From a virus, in IMG/VR virus record IMGVR_UViG_3300043399_000304, positions 1 through 41,032 of that record: a stretch of DNA of 41,032 bases; one strand, written 5' to 3'. Every line of letters begins with the position of its first letter. Position 1 is the stretch's first letter. A model generated the notes under the pieces. The model was not told where the DNA came from. It did no database searches and worked only from the letters and a program-made list of their open reading frames with translations. The position numbers and the translations under genes are program-made. This document shows, in pieces, positions 33,111-40,871 of the stretch.

Positions 33111-36100
33111 ATGGCATTAACTTCACCAGGCGTGGAAGTCAAAGTAATTGACGAATCGTTTTACACACCAGCAGAACCTGGAACAACACCTTTATTGGTT
33201 GTTGCTTCTGCTGAAAACAAAACAAATGGAGCAGGAGATGGCATTGCTCCAGGTACATTAAAGGCTAACGCCGGCCAAGTATATTTAATTACCAGCCAGA
33301 AAGACTTAGTTGATACATTCGGTGATCCGGTGTTCAAAACTGATGTAAATGGAAATCCTATTCACGCAGGTGAACAAAATGAATATGGACTACATGCTGC
33401 TTATAGCTTTTTAGGTGTAAGTAACCGTGCATTTGTTGTTAGAGCTGATCTAGATTTAAATCAATTAGATGCTAGTGCGAACGAACCAACTGCAGAACCT
33501 AGAAACGGAACATATTGGTTAGACACACAAACCACTCAGTGGGGCATCTTCGAGTGGGATGGTCGCCCAGTGACACAGGGAGGACAAAAGTTTGTCAATA
33601 AAGTTCCTTTAGTTATCACTGATCCAACCAAGGTTGATCCAGCAACTTCTGGTCCAACAGCATCTGTAGGAAAAGTTGGTAGCTACGCAATTGTCACAGT
33701 TGACACAAATCCAGCTACCCCTGCTTTAACTGATAGTCATCCTATGACTATTTGGTATAGAAATGGCGCCGGGTCTTGGGTAGAAGTCGGTAGCGAAGAT
33801 TGGAAAACTAGCTACAGCAACATTACAGCAAATCAACCAAAGATATCTATTGCACCGCACACACAAGTTCCGCAATGGAAGTCCAGCGGAAATACGCCAG
33901 CAGTCACTGGTAGCGTATGGATTAAGACAACTGAACCAAACCTAGGTGCCCGTTGGAGATTGAGCAGATACAATAGTGCGACAAAGGCATTCAGTGCAGT
34001 CAATGCACCAATGTTCCAAAATGCACAAACTGCATTATACAGCTTAGATAAAGCAGGCGGTGGCAACAACCTAGCAGCAGGAAGCGTGTATGTCAAGTTT
34101 AATTATAATGAAGACACGGCTCCTCTAGCAAATTTCAAAGTGTTCCGTAGAAAAGCAGTCGGTCCTACCCAAATTAGAACCGAGAAAATTACGCAAACTA
34201 CATTCACTCCGGGAAATCAACAGATAACTGGACAAGTTAGCGCACTATCGTTAGGCTCTGTCGTCGGCGTAACTGAGGGAACCTATACTACCGGTGCACT
34301 TTCCGCCACTGATACCAGCGGAACAGGGCTAACACTAACATTTGTTGTTGCACCTTCTACATTAGAAGTCTCCGTATCTATTAACAATAGAGGAACTGGG
34401 TTTAGCATTGGTGACACAATCACAGTCCCAGGTACCGCAATAGGCGGTACCTCTCCGACTGATAACTTCACAGTAACAGTGACAAACATCCAGAGTTCTA
34501 CAACTGGCGCATATCAATTTGTTATCGCTGAAACTGTAGCGGGCTCTGATGCGTTAAACACCGAAGTAGTTTCTGTTAGTATTCCTGCACCTACTAGCGC
34601 AATTCTTAATGCAGAAGCATTAGCAGGTGCAATTAATCAAGCAGGGTTAACTCATGTTACTGCAGAAATTGACAGTCAGAATCGAGTAGTTATTAGTCAC
34701 GATACAGGCGGTGATATCCACCTAAGTGACGGTGTAGGAAGTCCATTATCAGACCTAGGGTTATCCCCATTCAATCCTACTACAGGGACTGGTACAATTA
34801 ACTTATATGCTGATACCGACTCGCATGATTTTGTAGCAAGCTTATGGGAGCCTTTGGTGTACGTTGCATCTGCAGATGCTCCAACTAGTTTAACTGAAAA
34901 TGGTCGCCTATGGTACAGCAGTATCATCGACGAGGTTGATCTAATGGTACATGATGGATCGAATTGGGTTGGATACAGGAATGAATTCCCTGATGCAGAT
35001 GCCCAAGGACCGTTCGTACAAGCAACGGCACCTGAAACTCAACGTGATACTACTCCGCTAGTAACCGGAGATATCTGGATCAGTACAGATGATCTTGAAA
35101 ATTTCCCAATGATCTACAAGTACGACGCAGACCTATCCAAGTGGCTGTTAGTTGACAAGGCCGATCAAAGCACCGACAACGGCGTATTGTTTGCAGATGC
35201 TCGCTATAACACAACTGGACAAAACAGCGATGTTGCTGGATCTATTGAATCTCTGTTAACAGAAGATTACGTAGACCCAGATGCACCAGATCCAGCATTG
35301 TATCCACGTGGCATGCTACTATGGAATTTACGTCGTAGCGGATTTAATGTCAAGGAATTCCGATTAAATCACATTGATACATTATCTAGAAATGCTCGAG
35401 TAGCTGACGAACTAATGACTGATTATTATCCACATCGTTGGGTAACGGTCAGTGCAAACCAGGCTGACGGAAGCGGAAGCTTTGGACGTAAGGCTCAGCG
35501 TGTGGTAGTTGTAAAAGCTCTACAAAGTTTAGTTGGACAAAATCAACAGATTCGTGACGAAGAATCCAGAGTGTTTAACCTAATGGCTTGTCCAGGATAT
35601 CCTGAACTAATCGGCGAACTGGTTAGCTTAAACTTTGATCGAGGCCTAACGGCGTTCGTAGTTGGTGATACACCTGCTCGTCTAACGAGTGATGCAACAA
35701 GTTTAAATGCATGGGGTATGAACTTGAATGGTGCAGTAGAGGACAATGATATTGGAGCAGCAAGCTATGACGAATACATGGCTATGTTCTATCCTTGGGG
35801 CTTTACTAGTGACAACTTCGGTAATAACGTAGTTGTACCACCAAGCCACATGATACTAAGAACCATTGCATTAAACGATCAAGTTGCTTATCCTTGGTTT
35901 GCTCCGGCAGGATTACGTCGTGGCGGAATCACCAATGCTACTAGCGTGGGATATGTTGATGGTCAAGAAGGCGAATTCAAGACCGTTGCACTAAACAATG
36001 GACAGCGTGATACTCTATACGAAGCTAAGATTAATCCAATTACTTTCTTCACTGGAACTGGATTAGTTAACTATGGACAGAAGACTCGTGCAAAGACTGC

Positions 36101-36428
36101 TAGTGCGCTAGATCGCATTAACGTAGCTCGTTTAGTAATCTACTTACGTAGACAACTAAGCCAGTTAGTTAAACCTTACATCTTTGAACCAAACGATAAA
36201 GTTACCCGTGATGAGATCAAAGGCGCTTGCGAAAGTTTACTAGTTGAATTAGTAGGTCAGCGTGCTTTATACGACTTCTTGGTTGTTTGTGACGAAAGTA
36301 ACAACACCCCAAACAGAATTGATCGTAACGAGCTCTGGATCGATATCGCAATTGAACCAGTAAAAGCAGTGGAATTTATTTACATTCCTCTACGCTTAAA
36401 GAATACTGGCGAGATTTCTGGACTATAA
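33111..36428 (+). CDS. gp18: gp18-like tail sheath protein, greatly enlarged
   Basis: A 1,105-residue protein against 659 in T4 gp18. The N-terminus (MALTSPGVEVKVIDESF, then KDLVDTFGDP) and the C-terminal roughly 370 residues match the sheath family: NPITFFTGTGLVNYGQKT, DRINVARLVIYLRRQL, LYDFLVVCDESNNTP and a final strand with VEFIYIPL. These form the conserved contractile core. Residues about 130-730 are a large insertion made of beta-rich modules, including GTYWLDTQTTQWGIFEWDG (133-151), a GSVWIKTTEP unit (near 267), SINNRGTGFSIGDTITVPG, LWYSS to VHDGSNW (near 599) and GDIWISTDD to YDADLSKW (near 653). The insertion should project outward from the sheath. It starts behind TAGGAG and is followed by the tube gene 19 nt later. 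Confidence 0.93.
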   Translation: MALTSPGVEVKVIDESFYTPAEPGTTPLLVVASAENKTNGAGDGIAPGTLKANAGQVYLITSQKDLVDTFGDPVFKTDVNGNPIHAGEQNEYGLHAAYSFLGVSNRAFVVRADLDLNQLDASANEPTAEPRNGTYWLDTQTTQWGIFEWDGRPVTQGGQKFVNKVPLVITDPTKVDPATSGPTASVGKVGSYAIVTVDTNPATPALTDSHPMTIWYRNGAGSWVEVGSEDWKTSYSNITANQPKISIAPHTQVPQWKSSGNTPAVTGSVWIKTTEPNLGARWRLSRYNSATKAFSAVNAPMFQNAQTALYSLDKAGGGNNLAAGSVYVKFNYNEDTAPLANFKVFRRKAVGPTQIRTEKITQTTFTPGNQQITGQVSALSLGSVVGVTEGTYTTGALSATDTSGTGLTLTFVVAPSTLEVSVSINNRGTGFSIGDTITVPGTAIGGTSPTDNFTVTVTNIQSSTTGAYQFVIAETVAGSDALNTEVVSVSIPAPTSAILNAEALAGAINQAGLTHVTAEIDSQNRVVISHDTGGDIHLSDGVGSPLSDLGLSPFNPTTGTGTINLYADTDSHDFVASLWEPLVYVASADAPTSLTENGRLWYSSIIDEVDLMVHDGSNWVGYRNEFPDADAQGPFVQATAPETQRDTTPLVTGDIWISTDDLENFPMIYKYDADLSKWLLVDKADQSTDNGVLFADARYNTTGQNSDVAGSIESLLTEDYVDPDAPDPALYPRGMLLWNLRRSGFNVKEFRLNHIDTLSRNARVADELMTDYYPHRWVTVSANQADGSGSFGRKAQRVVVVKALQSLVGQNQQIRDEESRVFNLMACPGYPELIGELVSLNFDRGLTAFVVGDTPARLTSDATSLNAWGMNLNGAVEDNDIGAASYDEYMAMFYPWGFTSDNFGNNVVVPPSHMILRTIALNDQVAYPWFAPAGLRRGGITNATSVGYVDGQEGEFKTVALNNGQRDTLYEAKINPITFFTGTGLVNYGQKTRAKTASALDRINVARLVIYLRRQLSQLVKPYIFEPNDKVTRDEIKGACESLLVELVGQRALYDFLVVCDESNNTPNRIDRNELWIDIAIEPVKAVEFIYIPLRLKNTGEISGL

Positions 36429-36447
36429 TTATTAAAGGAATAATAAA

Positions 36448-37071
36448 ATGTCAATTTCTACATTAACAAAACTAACGGTCCCGTTAGCAAGTGATCAAAG
36501 TGCTAGCACACAAGGTTTGTTAATGCCGAAGCTAAAGTATCGCTTTCGCGTTACTTTAGAAAACTTCGGTTTTAACACACCTGTTACTGAAATCTCTAAG
36601 CAGGTGCAGGACGTCACACGCCCAACAGTTGCGTTCGATCCAATTACAGTCGATGTTTACAACAGTCGTGTTTATCTAGCAGGTAAACACACCTGGAGTC
36701 CAATTACTCTAAACGTAAGAGACGAAGTAACTGGTGTTGTAAGCAAGCTATTTGGTGAGCAGTTACAGAAGCAGTTTGACTTCTATGAGCAAGCTAGTGC
36801 TGCATCTGGTATTGACTACAAGTTCGTAACTCGTATCGAAATACTAGATGGCGGTAACGGTCAGTTCACTCCTGCTGTATTAGAAACTTGGGAACTATAC
36901 GGTTGCTATTTAGAAAACGTTAACTATAACAATCTAGCATATAACGCTAATGAACCGGTTCTAATTACAGCCAGTATCAAGTACGATAACGCTATCCAGA
37001 AGGCAGATGGTTCTGGAGTTGGCGTAAACGTAGGACGTACACAAGGAAGTATGACCACCGGTGGAGGTTAA
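36448..37071 (+). CDS. gp19: gp19-like tail tube protein
   Basis: 207 residues (T4 gp19 is 163), directly downstream of the sheath as in T4. The start MSISTLTKLTVPLASDQSAS is followed by the tube core: LKYRFRVTLENFGF, then DVTRPTVAFDPITVDVYNSR, a WSPITLNVRDEVTG strand, ETWELYGCYLENVNYNNLAY and ITASIKYDNAIQ. Hexamers of this fold stack to form the inner tube through which DNA passes. The ribosome-binding site AAAGGAAT lies 8 nt before ATG. A strong hairpin terminator follows the stop, so sheath and tube form one unit, with no promoter motif between them. The slightly longer C-terminal tail is Gly-rich (SMTTGGG). Confidence 0.93.
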   Translation: MSISTLTKLTVPLASDQSASTQGLLMPKLKYRFRVTLENFGFNTPVTEISKQVQDVTRPTVAFDPITVDVYNSRVYLAGKHTWSPITLNVRDEVTGVVSKLFGEQLQKQFDFYEQASAASGIDYKFVTRIEILDGGNGQFTPAVLETWELYGCYLENVNYNNLAYNANEPVLITASIKYDNAIQKADGSGVGVNVGRTQGSMTTGGG

Positions 37072-37078
37072 TACTTAA

Positions 37079-37104
37079 TAAAAAGGCCCCTAGGGGCCTT
37101 TTTC
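37079..37104 (+). terminator. Rho-independent terminator after tube gene
   Basis: Stem AAAAGGCCCC / GGGGCCTTTTT with a TA loop, followed by T residues; directly after the gp19 stop. Confidence 0.88.
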
Positions 37105-37140
37105 TTTGGGTAATCGTTATATACGTATATTACTTCGATT

Positions 37141-37148
37141 ACTAAATA
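37141..37148 (+). promoter_or_regulatory. Late promoter-like motif ACTAAATA
   Basis: One mismatch to the late consensus, between the gp19 terminator and the next gene. It ends 5 nt before ATG 37154, where no Shine-Dalgarno sequence is visible. Confidence 0.45.
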
Positions 37149-37153
37149 TTAGT

Positions 37154-38230
37154 ATGGCAAGCAAATCTAACAAATATTTCGGTAATTCTTATGGTGATAT
37201 TAACCTTCGGGATTTTGATCACGCCTCTAAACTTTTCGTTGATAACGATCATAGACTAGCCCCCAAGGCTAAATTCTTATATTATGTTAGATTTAACATA
37301 AATGACAACGCAATAGTTATGTCTAACATGGGGTTTAAAGTTCGTCATCAGAACGAGATCAACATGTTAGTTAAGGATGCCGAGCTTCCTAAATTCGTTG
37401 TTCAAACAGATACATTGAATCAGTATAATAGAAAAAAGAACACACAGGTTAAGATAGATTATCAACCGGTTACGATAACATTTCATGATGATAACGCAGG
37501 TGTAACTAGACAGCTCTGGGAAAGTTACTACAAATACTATTATGCAGATCCAACTAGCGCAACTAGATTAGGGGCATATAGCCGTAACGCAACTAAATCT
37601 GGTGCATATATTGGTACTCTTTACGGGTTAGACAATAATAGCTATCCTATGTTTTTTAATGATATAACGATATATCAAATGGCTAGAGGTTACTGGAATA
37701 GCTATACATTAGTTAACCCCATAATACAAACCTGGAATCACGCTAGTTTAGATTACAGTACCAGCCAACCTGCAGAACAGAGCATGACTTTAATTTACGA
37801 AGCAGTTTCGTATAATAATGGAGTGGTGTATCAAGGTAATCCTCCAGGGTTTGGCATCGAACATTATGATACAAGACCAAGTCCGTATGGACTCGGAGGA
37901 AATGTGCGCAGAGTTGCCGGTGCAATAGATGGTGCAACTAGTGTTTTCGGTGCTATTGCAGACGGTACTGCAACAGGAAGTCCTCTAGGGGTATTATCAA
38001 CTGCCGTAACTGCTGTAAATACATATCAAAATTTAAAATCGCTAGGTAACCAAAAACTAAGTACTTTAGACACAGTATCTGGCGTATTGGCTGCAGCCAC
38101 AGCAATCTCGAATAGAGCAGTTAGCGGTGTTCAGAACGTAGCCTTTCCTGTAGCGAGTGCAGTAAGGACAGTACAAGCTACTGCAAGAAGTATAACCACA
38201 GCTACTCAAAATTTAAGAAATTTATTCTAA
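37154..38230 (+). CDS. Tail-tube-fold baseplate/initiator-like protein
   Basis: 358 residues from ATG 37154; an upstream in-frame TTG (37106) lies within the terminator region and is rejected. Residues about 40-240 have the strands of a tube-type fold: KFLYYVRFNINDNA, LPKFVVQTDTLNQYNRKKNT, QPVTITFHDDNAGVTRQLW, then a NPIIQTWNHASLDYST to MTLIYEAVSYNNG ending. This parallels gp19 and the T4 gp48/gp54 tube-initiation proteins that seat the tube on the baseplate. The C-terminal roughly 100 residues are Ala/Val/Thr-rich and probably helical (VAGAIDGATSVFGAIADGTA). Length is close to T4 gp48 (364) and gp54 (320), but I cannot decide between them. It starts a new unit after the gp19 terminator, with the next gene one base away. 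Confidence 0.65.
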   Translation: MASKSNKYFGNSYGDINLRDFDHASKLFVDNDHRLAPKAKFLYYVRFNINDNAIVMSNMGFKVRHQNEINMLVKDAELPKFVVQTDTLNQYNRKKNTQVKIDYQPVTITFHDDNAGVTRQLWESYYKYYYADPTSATRLGAYSRNATKSGAYIGTLYGLDNNSYPMFFNDITIYQMARGYWNSYTLVNPIIQTWNHASLDYSTSQPAEQSMTLIYEAVSYNNGVVYQGNPPGFGIEHYDTRPSPYGLGGNVRRVAGAIDGATSVFGAIADGTATGSPLGVLSTAVTAVNTYQNLKSLGNQKLSTLDTVSGVLAAATAISNRAVSGVQNVAFPVASAVRTVQATARSITTATQNLRNLF

Positions 38231-38231
38231 T

Positions 38232-38600
38232 ATGACAAATTTACCACAACAAGATACTTCTACTGATAGCAGTGATGAAATTAAATTATTCTTTAATCGG
38301 TACTTTACAGAACCAGTATCTTTCCCTGCAGCACAAATTGATGCAGTGGTTGGGTTTTTTCTAAAACGAGGTTTCAACGAGTTGGGTGCCAAAAGTACTG
38401 CAATCGTTTTATTAAATCAGGCTAGAATTGATAACGTCAACGTGTTTCAGCTGCTTGATACTTTAAAAGGATTGCAAGATGTACAACTTAGTAATGTGGT
38501 TACACAGGTCATGAACTCTAGCAGAGAAAAAATAAGTTTACTAGGTTACAGGGTATTAACTGCTGAAGAAACAACAGAAAGCCGTAATATTAGACCATGA
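38232..38600 (+). CDS. Conserved small phage protein, likely virion/assembly
   Basis: 122 residues, acidic N-terminus, predicted all-helical: VSFPAAQIDAVVGFFLKRGF, then STAIVLLNQARIDNVNVFQL and DTLKGLQDVQLSNVVTQVMN. It ends LLGYRVLTAEE to SRNIRP. I recall similar small proteins next to tail and head genes in marine T4-like phages, but no function is established to my knowledge. It begins one base after the tube-fold gene stop and its stop overlaps the gp4 start (ATGA), so the three are translated as a unit. No catalytic or membrane motif was seen. Confidence 0.7.
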   Translation: MTNLPQQDTSTDSSDEIKLFFNRYFTEPVSFPAAQIDAVVGFFLKRGFNELGAKSTAIVLLNQARIDNVNVFQLLDTLKGLQDVQLSNVVTQVMNSSREKISLLGYRVLTAEETTESRNIRP

Positions 38601-39037
38601 AACGATTCGCTAGTGGAAAATATCAGGTACAAAATCCAGAAAAATATATAGGTAATCGTCAACCGACATATCGTAGTAGTTGGGAATACACCTTTTGCAA
38701 AACTTGCGATACACACCCAGCTATTGTTAAGTGGGCAAGTGAGGCAATTGCAATACCTTATCGTTGTCCAATGACCGGAAAACAAACAGTATACGTACCT
38801 GACTTCTTTATCCAATATGTAGATAGAGAAGGAAAAATGCATGTTGAACTGATAGAGGTCAAGCCTCGTAATCAAACAATGAAAGAGCATGTGGGGCGTA
38901 GTAAGCATAATCAAATAGAGTATGCACGTAACATGGCTAAATGGCAAGCAGCTACCGCTTGGTGTCGAAAACAAGGTGTCAAGTTTCGTGTATTAAATGA
39001 ACAAGATCTGTTTTCTCTTACTCCTAGAAAAAGATAA
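38597..39037 (+). CDS. gp4: gp4-like head completion protein, nuclease fold
   Basis: 146 residues, typical for T4 gp4/gp50, which finishes filled heads before tail joining. The sequence shows a PD-(D/E)xK-type layout: RSSWE (E30), YVPDFFI (D69) and ELIEVKP (E87, K89), followed by helices with KHNQIEYARNMAKW. TnsA-like nuclease relatives share this arrangement. Two Cys (C34, C37) with C57 may bind metal. The start overlaps the previous stop as ATGA. Whether it cuts DNA in the head, for example trimming packaged ends, is not established by the sequence, although the acidic and Lys residues are intact. Confidence 0.85.
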   Translation: MKRFASGKYQVQNPEKYIGNRQPTYRSSWEYTFCKTCDTHPAIVKWASEAIAIPYRCPMTGKQTVYVPDFFIQYVDREGKMHVELIEVKPRNQTMKEHVGRSKHNQIEYARNMAKWQAATAWCRKQGVKFRVLNEQDLFSLTPRKR

Positions 39038-39045
39038 GTAAACAT

Positions 39046-39546
39046 ATGACAAAACGATTAGAAGAAGTCTTGAATCTACCAGAATCTAAAAAAATAGTAA
39101 CTAATACTAACCGTATGACAGACTATTATGAGAAAAAAGAAGCTGAAAAAGCTTCTGCTCCTATGTTTAGAGATATTGGTGATTTAGATAAAATTAGTGC
39201 TGCGCTACCTCAGGTAAAAGGACTTGGCGAAGTTAGCGATAGTGAACTAGATTCTTTAGCGCAACGTGCTACAGATGCATTTGATGATCTCATGGATCTT
39301 GGAATGAATGTTGAAGCAAGATATAGCGGGCGTGTTTTCGAAGTTGCCGCAGGTATGCTTAAAAATGCGATAGATGCAAAAAGCGCCAAGATAGATAAAA
39401 AACTCAAAATGATAGAGTTGCAAATTAAAAAGCAAGCAATAGATCAAAAATCAGGCAGCTCCGAAGGGGAAGTTGTTCAAGGAGAAGGTGTCATTGTCAC
39501 AGACCGTAATAGCCTACTTGAAAAACTTAAAAATATGAATAAATAA
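39046..39546 (+). CDS. gp16: gp16-like small terminase subunit
   Basis: 166 residues, same length class as T4 gp16 (164). The central helical hairpin, LDSLAQRATDAFDDLMDLGM to GRVFEVAAGMLKNAIDAKSA and KIDKKLKMIELQIKKQ, follows the gp16 pattern (dense helices with a PRxxEV-like turn and a Lys-rich coiled segment). The start MTKRLEEVLNLPES resembles gp16 N-termini. gp16 forms a ring that recognises DNA and stimulates gp17. The C-terminus has a Ser/Gly linker (SGSSEGEVVQGEGV) and a final RNSLLEKLKNMN helix. It lies 8 nt after gp4, and gp17 is three genes further on rather than adjacent as in T4. Confidence 0.75.
   Translation: MTKRLEEVLNLPESKKIVTNTNRMTDYYEKKEAEKASAPMFRDIGDLDKISAALPQVKGLGEVSDSELDSLAQRATDAFDDLMDLGMNVEARYSGRVFEVAAGMLKNAIDAKSAKIDKKLKMIELQIKKQAIDQKSGSSEGEVVQGEGVIVTDRNSLLEKLKNMNK
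39538..39545 (+). promoter_or_regulatory. Late promoter motif AATAAATA
   Basis: Overlaps the end of the gp16 gene and lies 18 nt before ATG 39564; matches the late consensus with an A at position 1. Confidence 0.5.
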
Positions 39547-39563
39547 GGTATCGGGATAAAATT

Positions 39564-40178
39564 ATGAAAAGATTTATTGAATACCTAAAAGAAAATGCAG
39601 AAGAAAAAAAGTACGCATTCAAAATTAAAATCGCAGGAGACCTTCCGGAAAACTGTGAAGATTGCATGGAAGCGGCACTGCAAAAATACCAAGTGAGTAG
39701 ATTTACCAAAGGTAAAAGTACACCTATTCAGGAAAATTTATTAGATTTCCCTACTATAAAAAATAGTCAAATGACTGTGTTTGAAGCTGAGGTTGACTAT
39801 CCGGCAACCAGTGCAGTTATTGCGGAATTAATATCTAATGCAACTGGAATTAGTAAAGATTGCATACGAGTTCGAACTCCTCAAGAAGAAAGCAATTGGG
39901 AAATTGAACACGAACACGATTTGCAAAAAGACGAGACCACTAAAGATGCTAAACCTTTACTGCATCAAGATTATGAAAAAACAAAAAGCCCCGTGTTAGC
40001 TGGAGACAAGTATGTTTCAAACTTTTTAAAAGATTTGGCAAAAGCTCGTAAAGAATCTGAACAGTACAAGGGAACTAACGATTCGTTGTTAGCAAAAAAA
40101 TTACACAAAGAAAAAGCCGAAACAATGCCAGCAGCAGGTCCTGCTAGAAGCCTATTCGGTGGAACTAAGAAGGACTAA
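39564..40178 (+). CDS. Virion-type protein between terminase genes
   Basis: 204 residues. N-terminus MKRFIEYLKENAEEKKYAFK is short, amphipathic and Glu-rich, similar to capsid-targeting leaders (L-K-E-N as a possible gp21 site). Residues about 17-115 alternate strands and helices (FKIKIAGDLPENCEDCMEAA, then STPIQENLLDFP and MTVFEAEVDYPATSAVIAEL), suggesting a ferredoxin-like fold. The second half is charged and helical, with FLKDLAKARKE and AKKLHKEKAE, ending SLFGGTKKD. I recall similar proteins beside terminase and capsid genes in large phages but know of no assigned function. The next gene starts 2 nt downstream. A head or prohead role is inferred from leader and location only. Confidence 0.65.
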   Translation: MKRFIEYLKENAEEKKYAFKIKIAGDLPENCEDCMEAALQKYQVSRFTKGKSTPIQENLLDFPTIKNSQMTVFEAEVDYPATSAVIAELISNATGISKDCIRVRTPQEESNWEIEHEHDLQKDETTKDAKPLLHQDYEKTKSPVLAGDKYVSNFLKDLAKARKESEQYKGTNDSLLAKKLHKEKAETMPAAGPARSLFGGTKKD

Positions 40179-40180
40179 TT

Positions 40181-40765
40181 ATGAATTTCCAAGATTTAAT
40201 GAAACGCATGGCTGAATTAGACCGTCCGGTCAATGAAAACATTCAAGATGAATGTAGTTGTTCGCAGGCTACAGAAGATGATTTAGTTGATGAGTGCGGC
40301 GGCATGATGGGAGACAGCCAGCCTGCTCCTAAACAGGGCGATAGTGTAACTATGAACGTTACTATGAATGGATCTGGAGCTGGTGGAATTCGTGATTTAT
40401 TAAATGTTTTAAAAGACATACAGGACGGTCCTGATCAGTCTAGTCAAGATCACGAAATAGATATGGATATAGACACCGATAGCGATGGCCCGGATTTATT
40501 AATGAAGAAAAATATAGACAGTATGGCTGACATGATCGATGACGATTTTGCTAACAGCATGTCCGGTGATACAGGTCCAGAAATACATGGTATTGATGCC
40601 AGTATACCTGATGGAAATGATTTGCATAGAGAAAAAGGTTCATATCCTAAAGCATCAGGTGGCGATAATGCAATGAAATTAAAAGGCGAACAAACTTTTA
40701 AACTTCCTGAAGGTCCGTTAAAGATTAAATTAGAAAATTTATATAACGAAATAAAAAGAAGGTAA
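40181..40765 (+). CDS. Acidic virion-type protein upstream of gp17
   Basis: 194 residues, strongly acidic and low in aromatic residues. The N-terminus MNFQDLMKRMAELDRPVNE is a leader-like helix seen in several marine phage virion proteins. It is followed by two Cys clusters (DECSCSQ and DECGG), a Met-rich GGMMGDSQPAPKQGDSVTMN segment, then an Asp-rich region (DMDIDTDSDGPDLLMKKN). The end, DLHREKGSYPKASGGDNAMK and FKLPEGPLKIKLENLYNEIK, is a phrase I recall as conserved among large marine phages. No enzyme motif. Possible scaffold, internal or core-associated protein; not demonstrated. The stop codon is part of a TAAATA motif. Confidence 0.65.
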   Translation: MNFQDLMKRMAELDRPVNENIQDECSCSQATEDDLVDECGGMMGDSQPAPKQGDSVTMNVTMNGSGAGGIRDLLNVLKDIQDGPDQSSQDHEIDMDIDTDSDGPDLLMKKNIDSMADMIDDDFANSMSGDTGPEIHGIDASIPDGNDLHREKGSYPKASGGDNAMKLKGEQTFKLPEGPLKIKLENLYNEIKRR

Positions 40766-40802
40766 ATAAAACACCAGTGCAGTCTGGGTGATTAAGACCC
40801 GA

Positions 40803-40836
40803 AAAAGCCCTTGCAAGTTAGCTGGGGCTTTTTTTT
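40803..40836 (+). terminator. Rho-independent terminator upstream of gp17
   Basis: Stem AAAAGCCC / GGGCTTTT with a 14-nt loop and an eight-T tract. A weaker upstream hairpin (GGGT/ACCC around 40786-40800) may extend the structure. It isolates the gp4-gp16 unit from gp17. Confidence 0.82.
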
Positions 40837-40837
40837 G

Positions 40838-40845
40838 AGTAAATA
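40838..40845 (+). promoter_or_regulatory. Late promoter-like motif AGTAAATA
   Basis: TAAATA core immediately after the terminator T-tract and 26 nt before ATG 40872, the same terminator-promoter arrangement as at 13925-13966. The second base departs from consensus (G instead of A). Confidence 0.45.
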
Positions 40846-40871
40846 AAGCACTAGTATTTAAAAGGATAAAC

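Noticed and set aside
37106-37153. TTG start extending the tube-fold protein by 16 residues
   Set aside because: The start falls at the end of the terminator and lacks a ribosome-binding site; ATG 37154 gives a family-like N-terminus.
40766-40836. Possible structured RNA or tRNA-like element before gp17
   Set aside because: Only a weak GGGT/ACCC hairpin and a terminator are supported; no cloverleaf or known riboswitch core.
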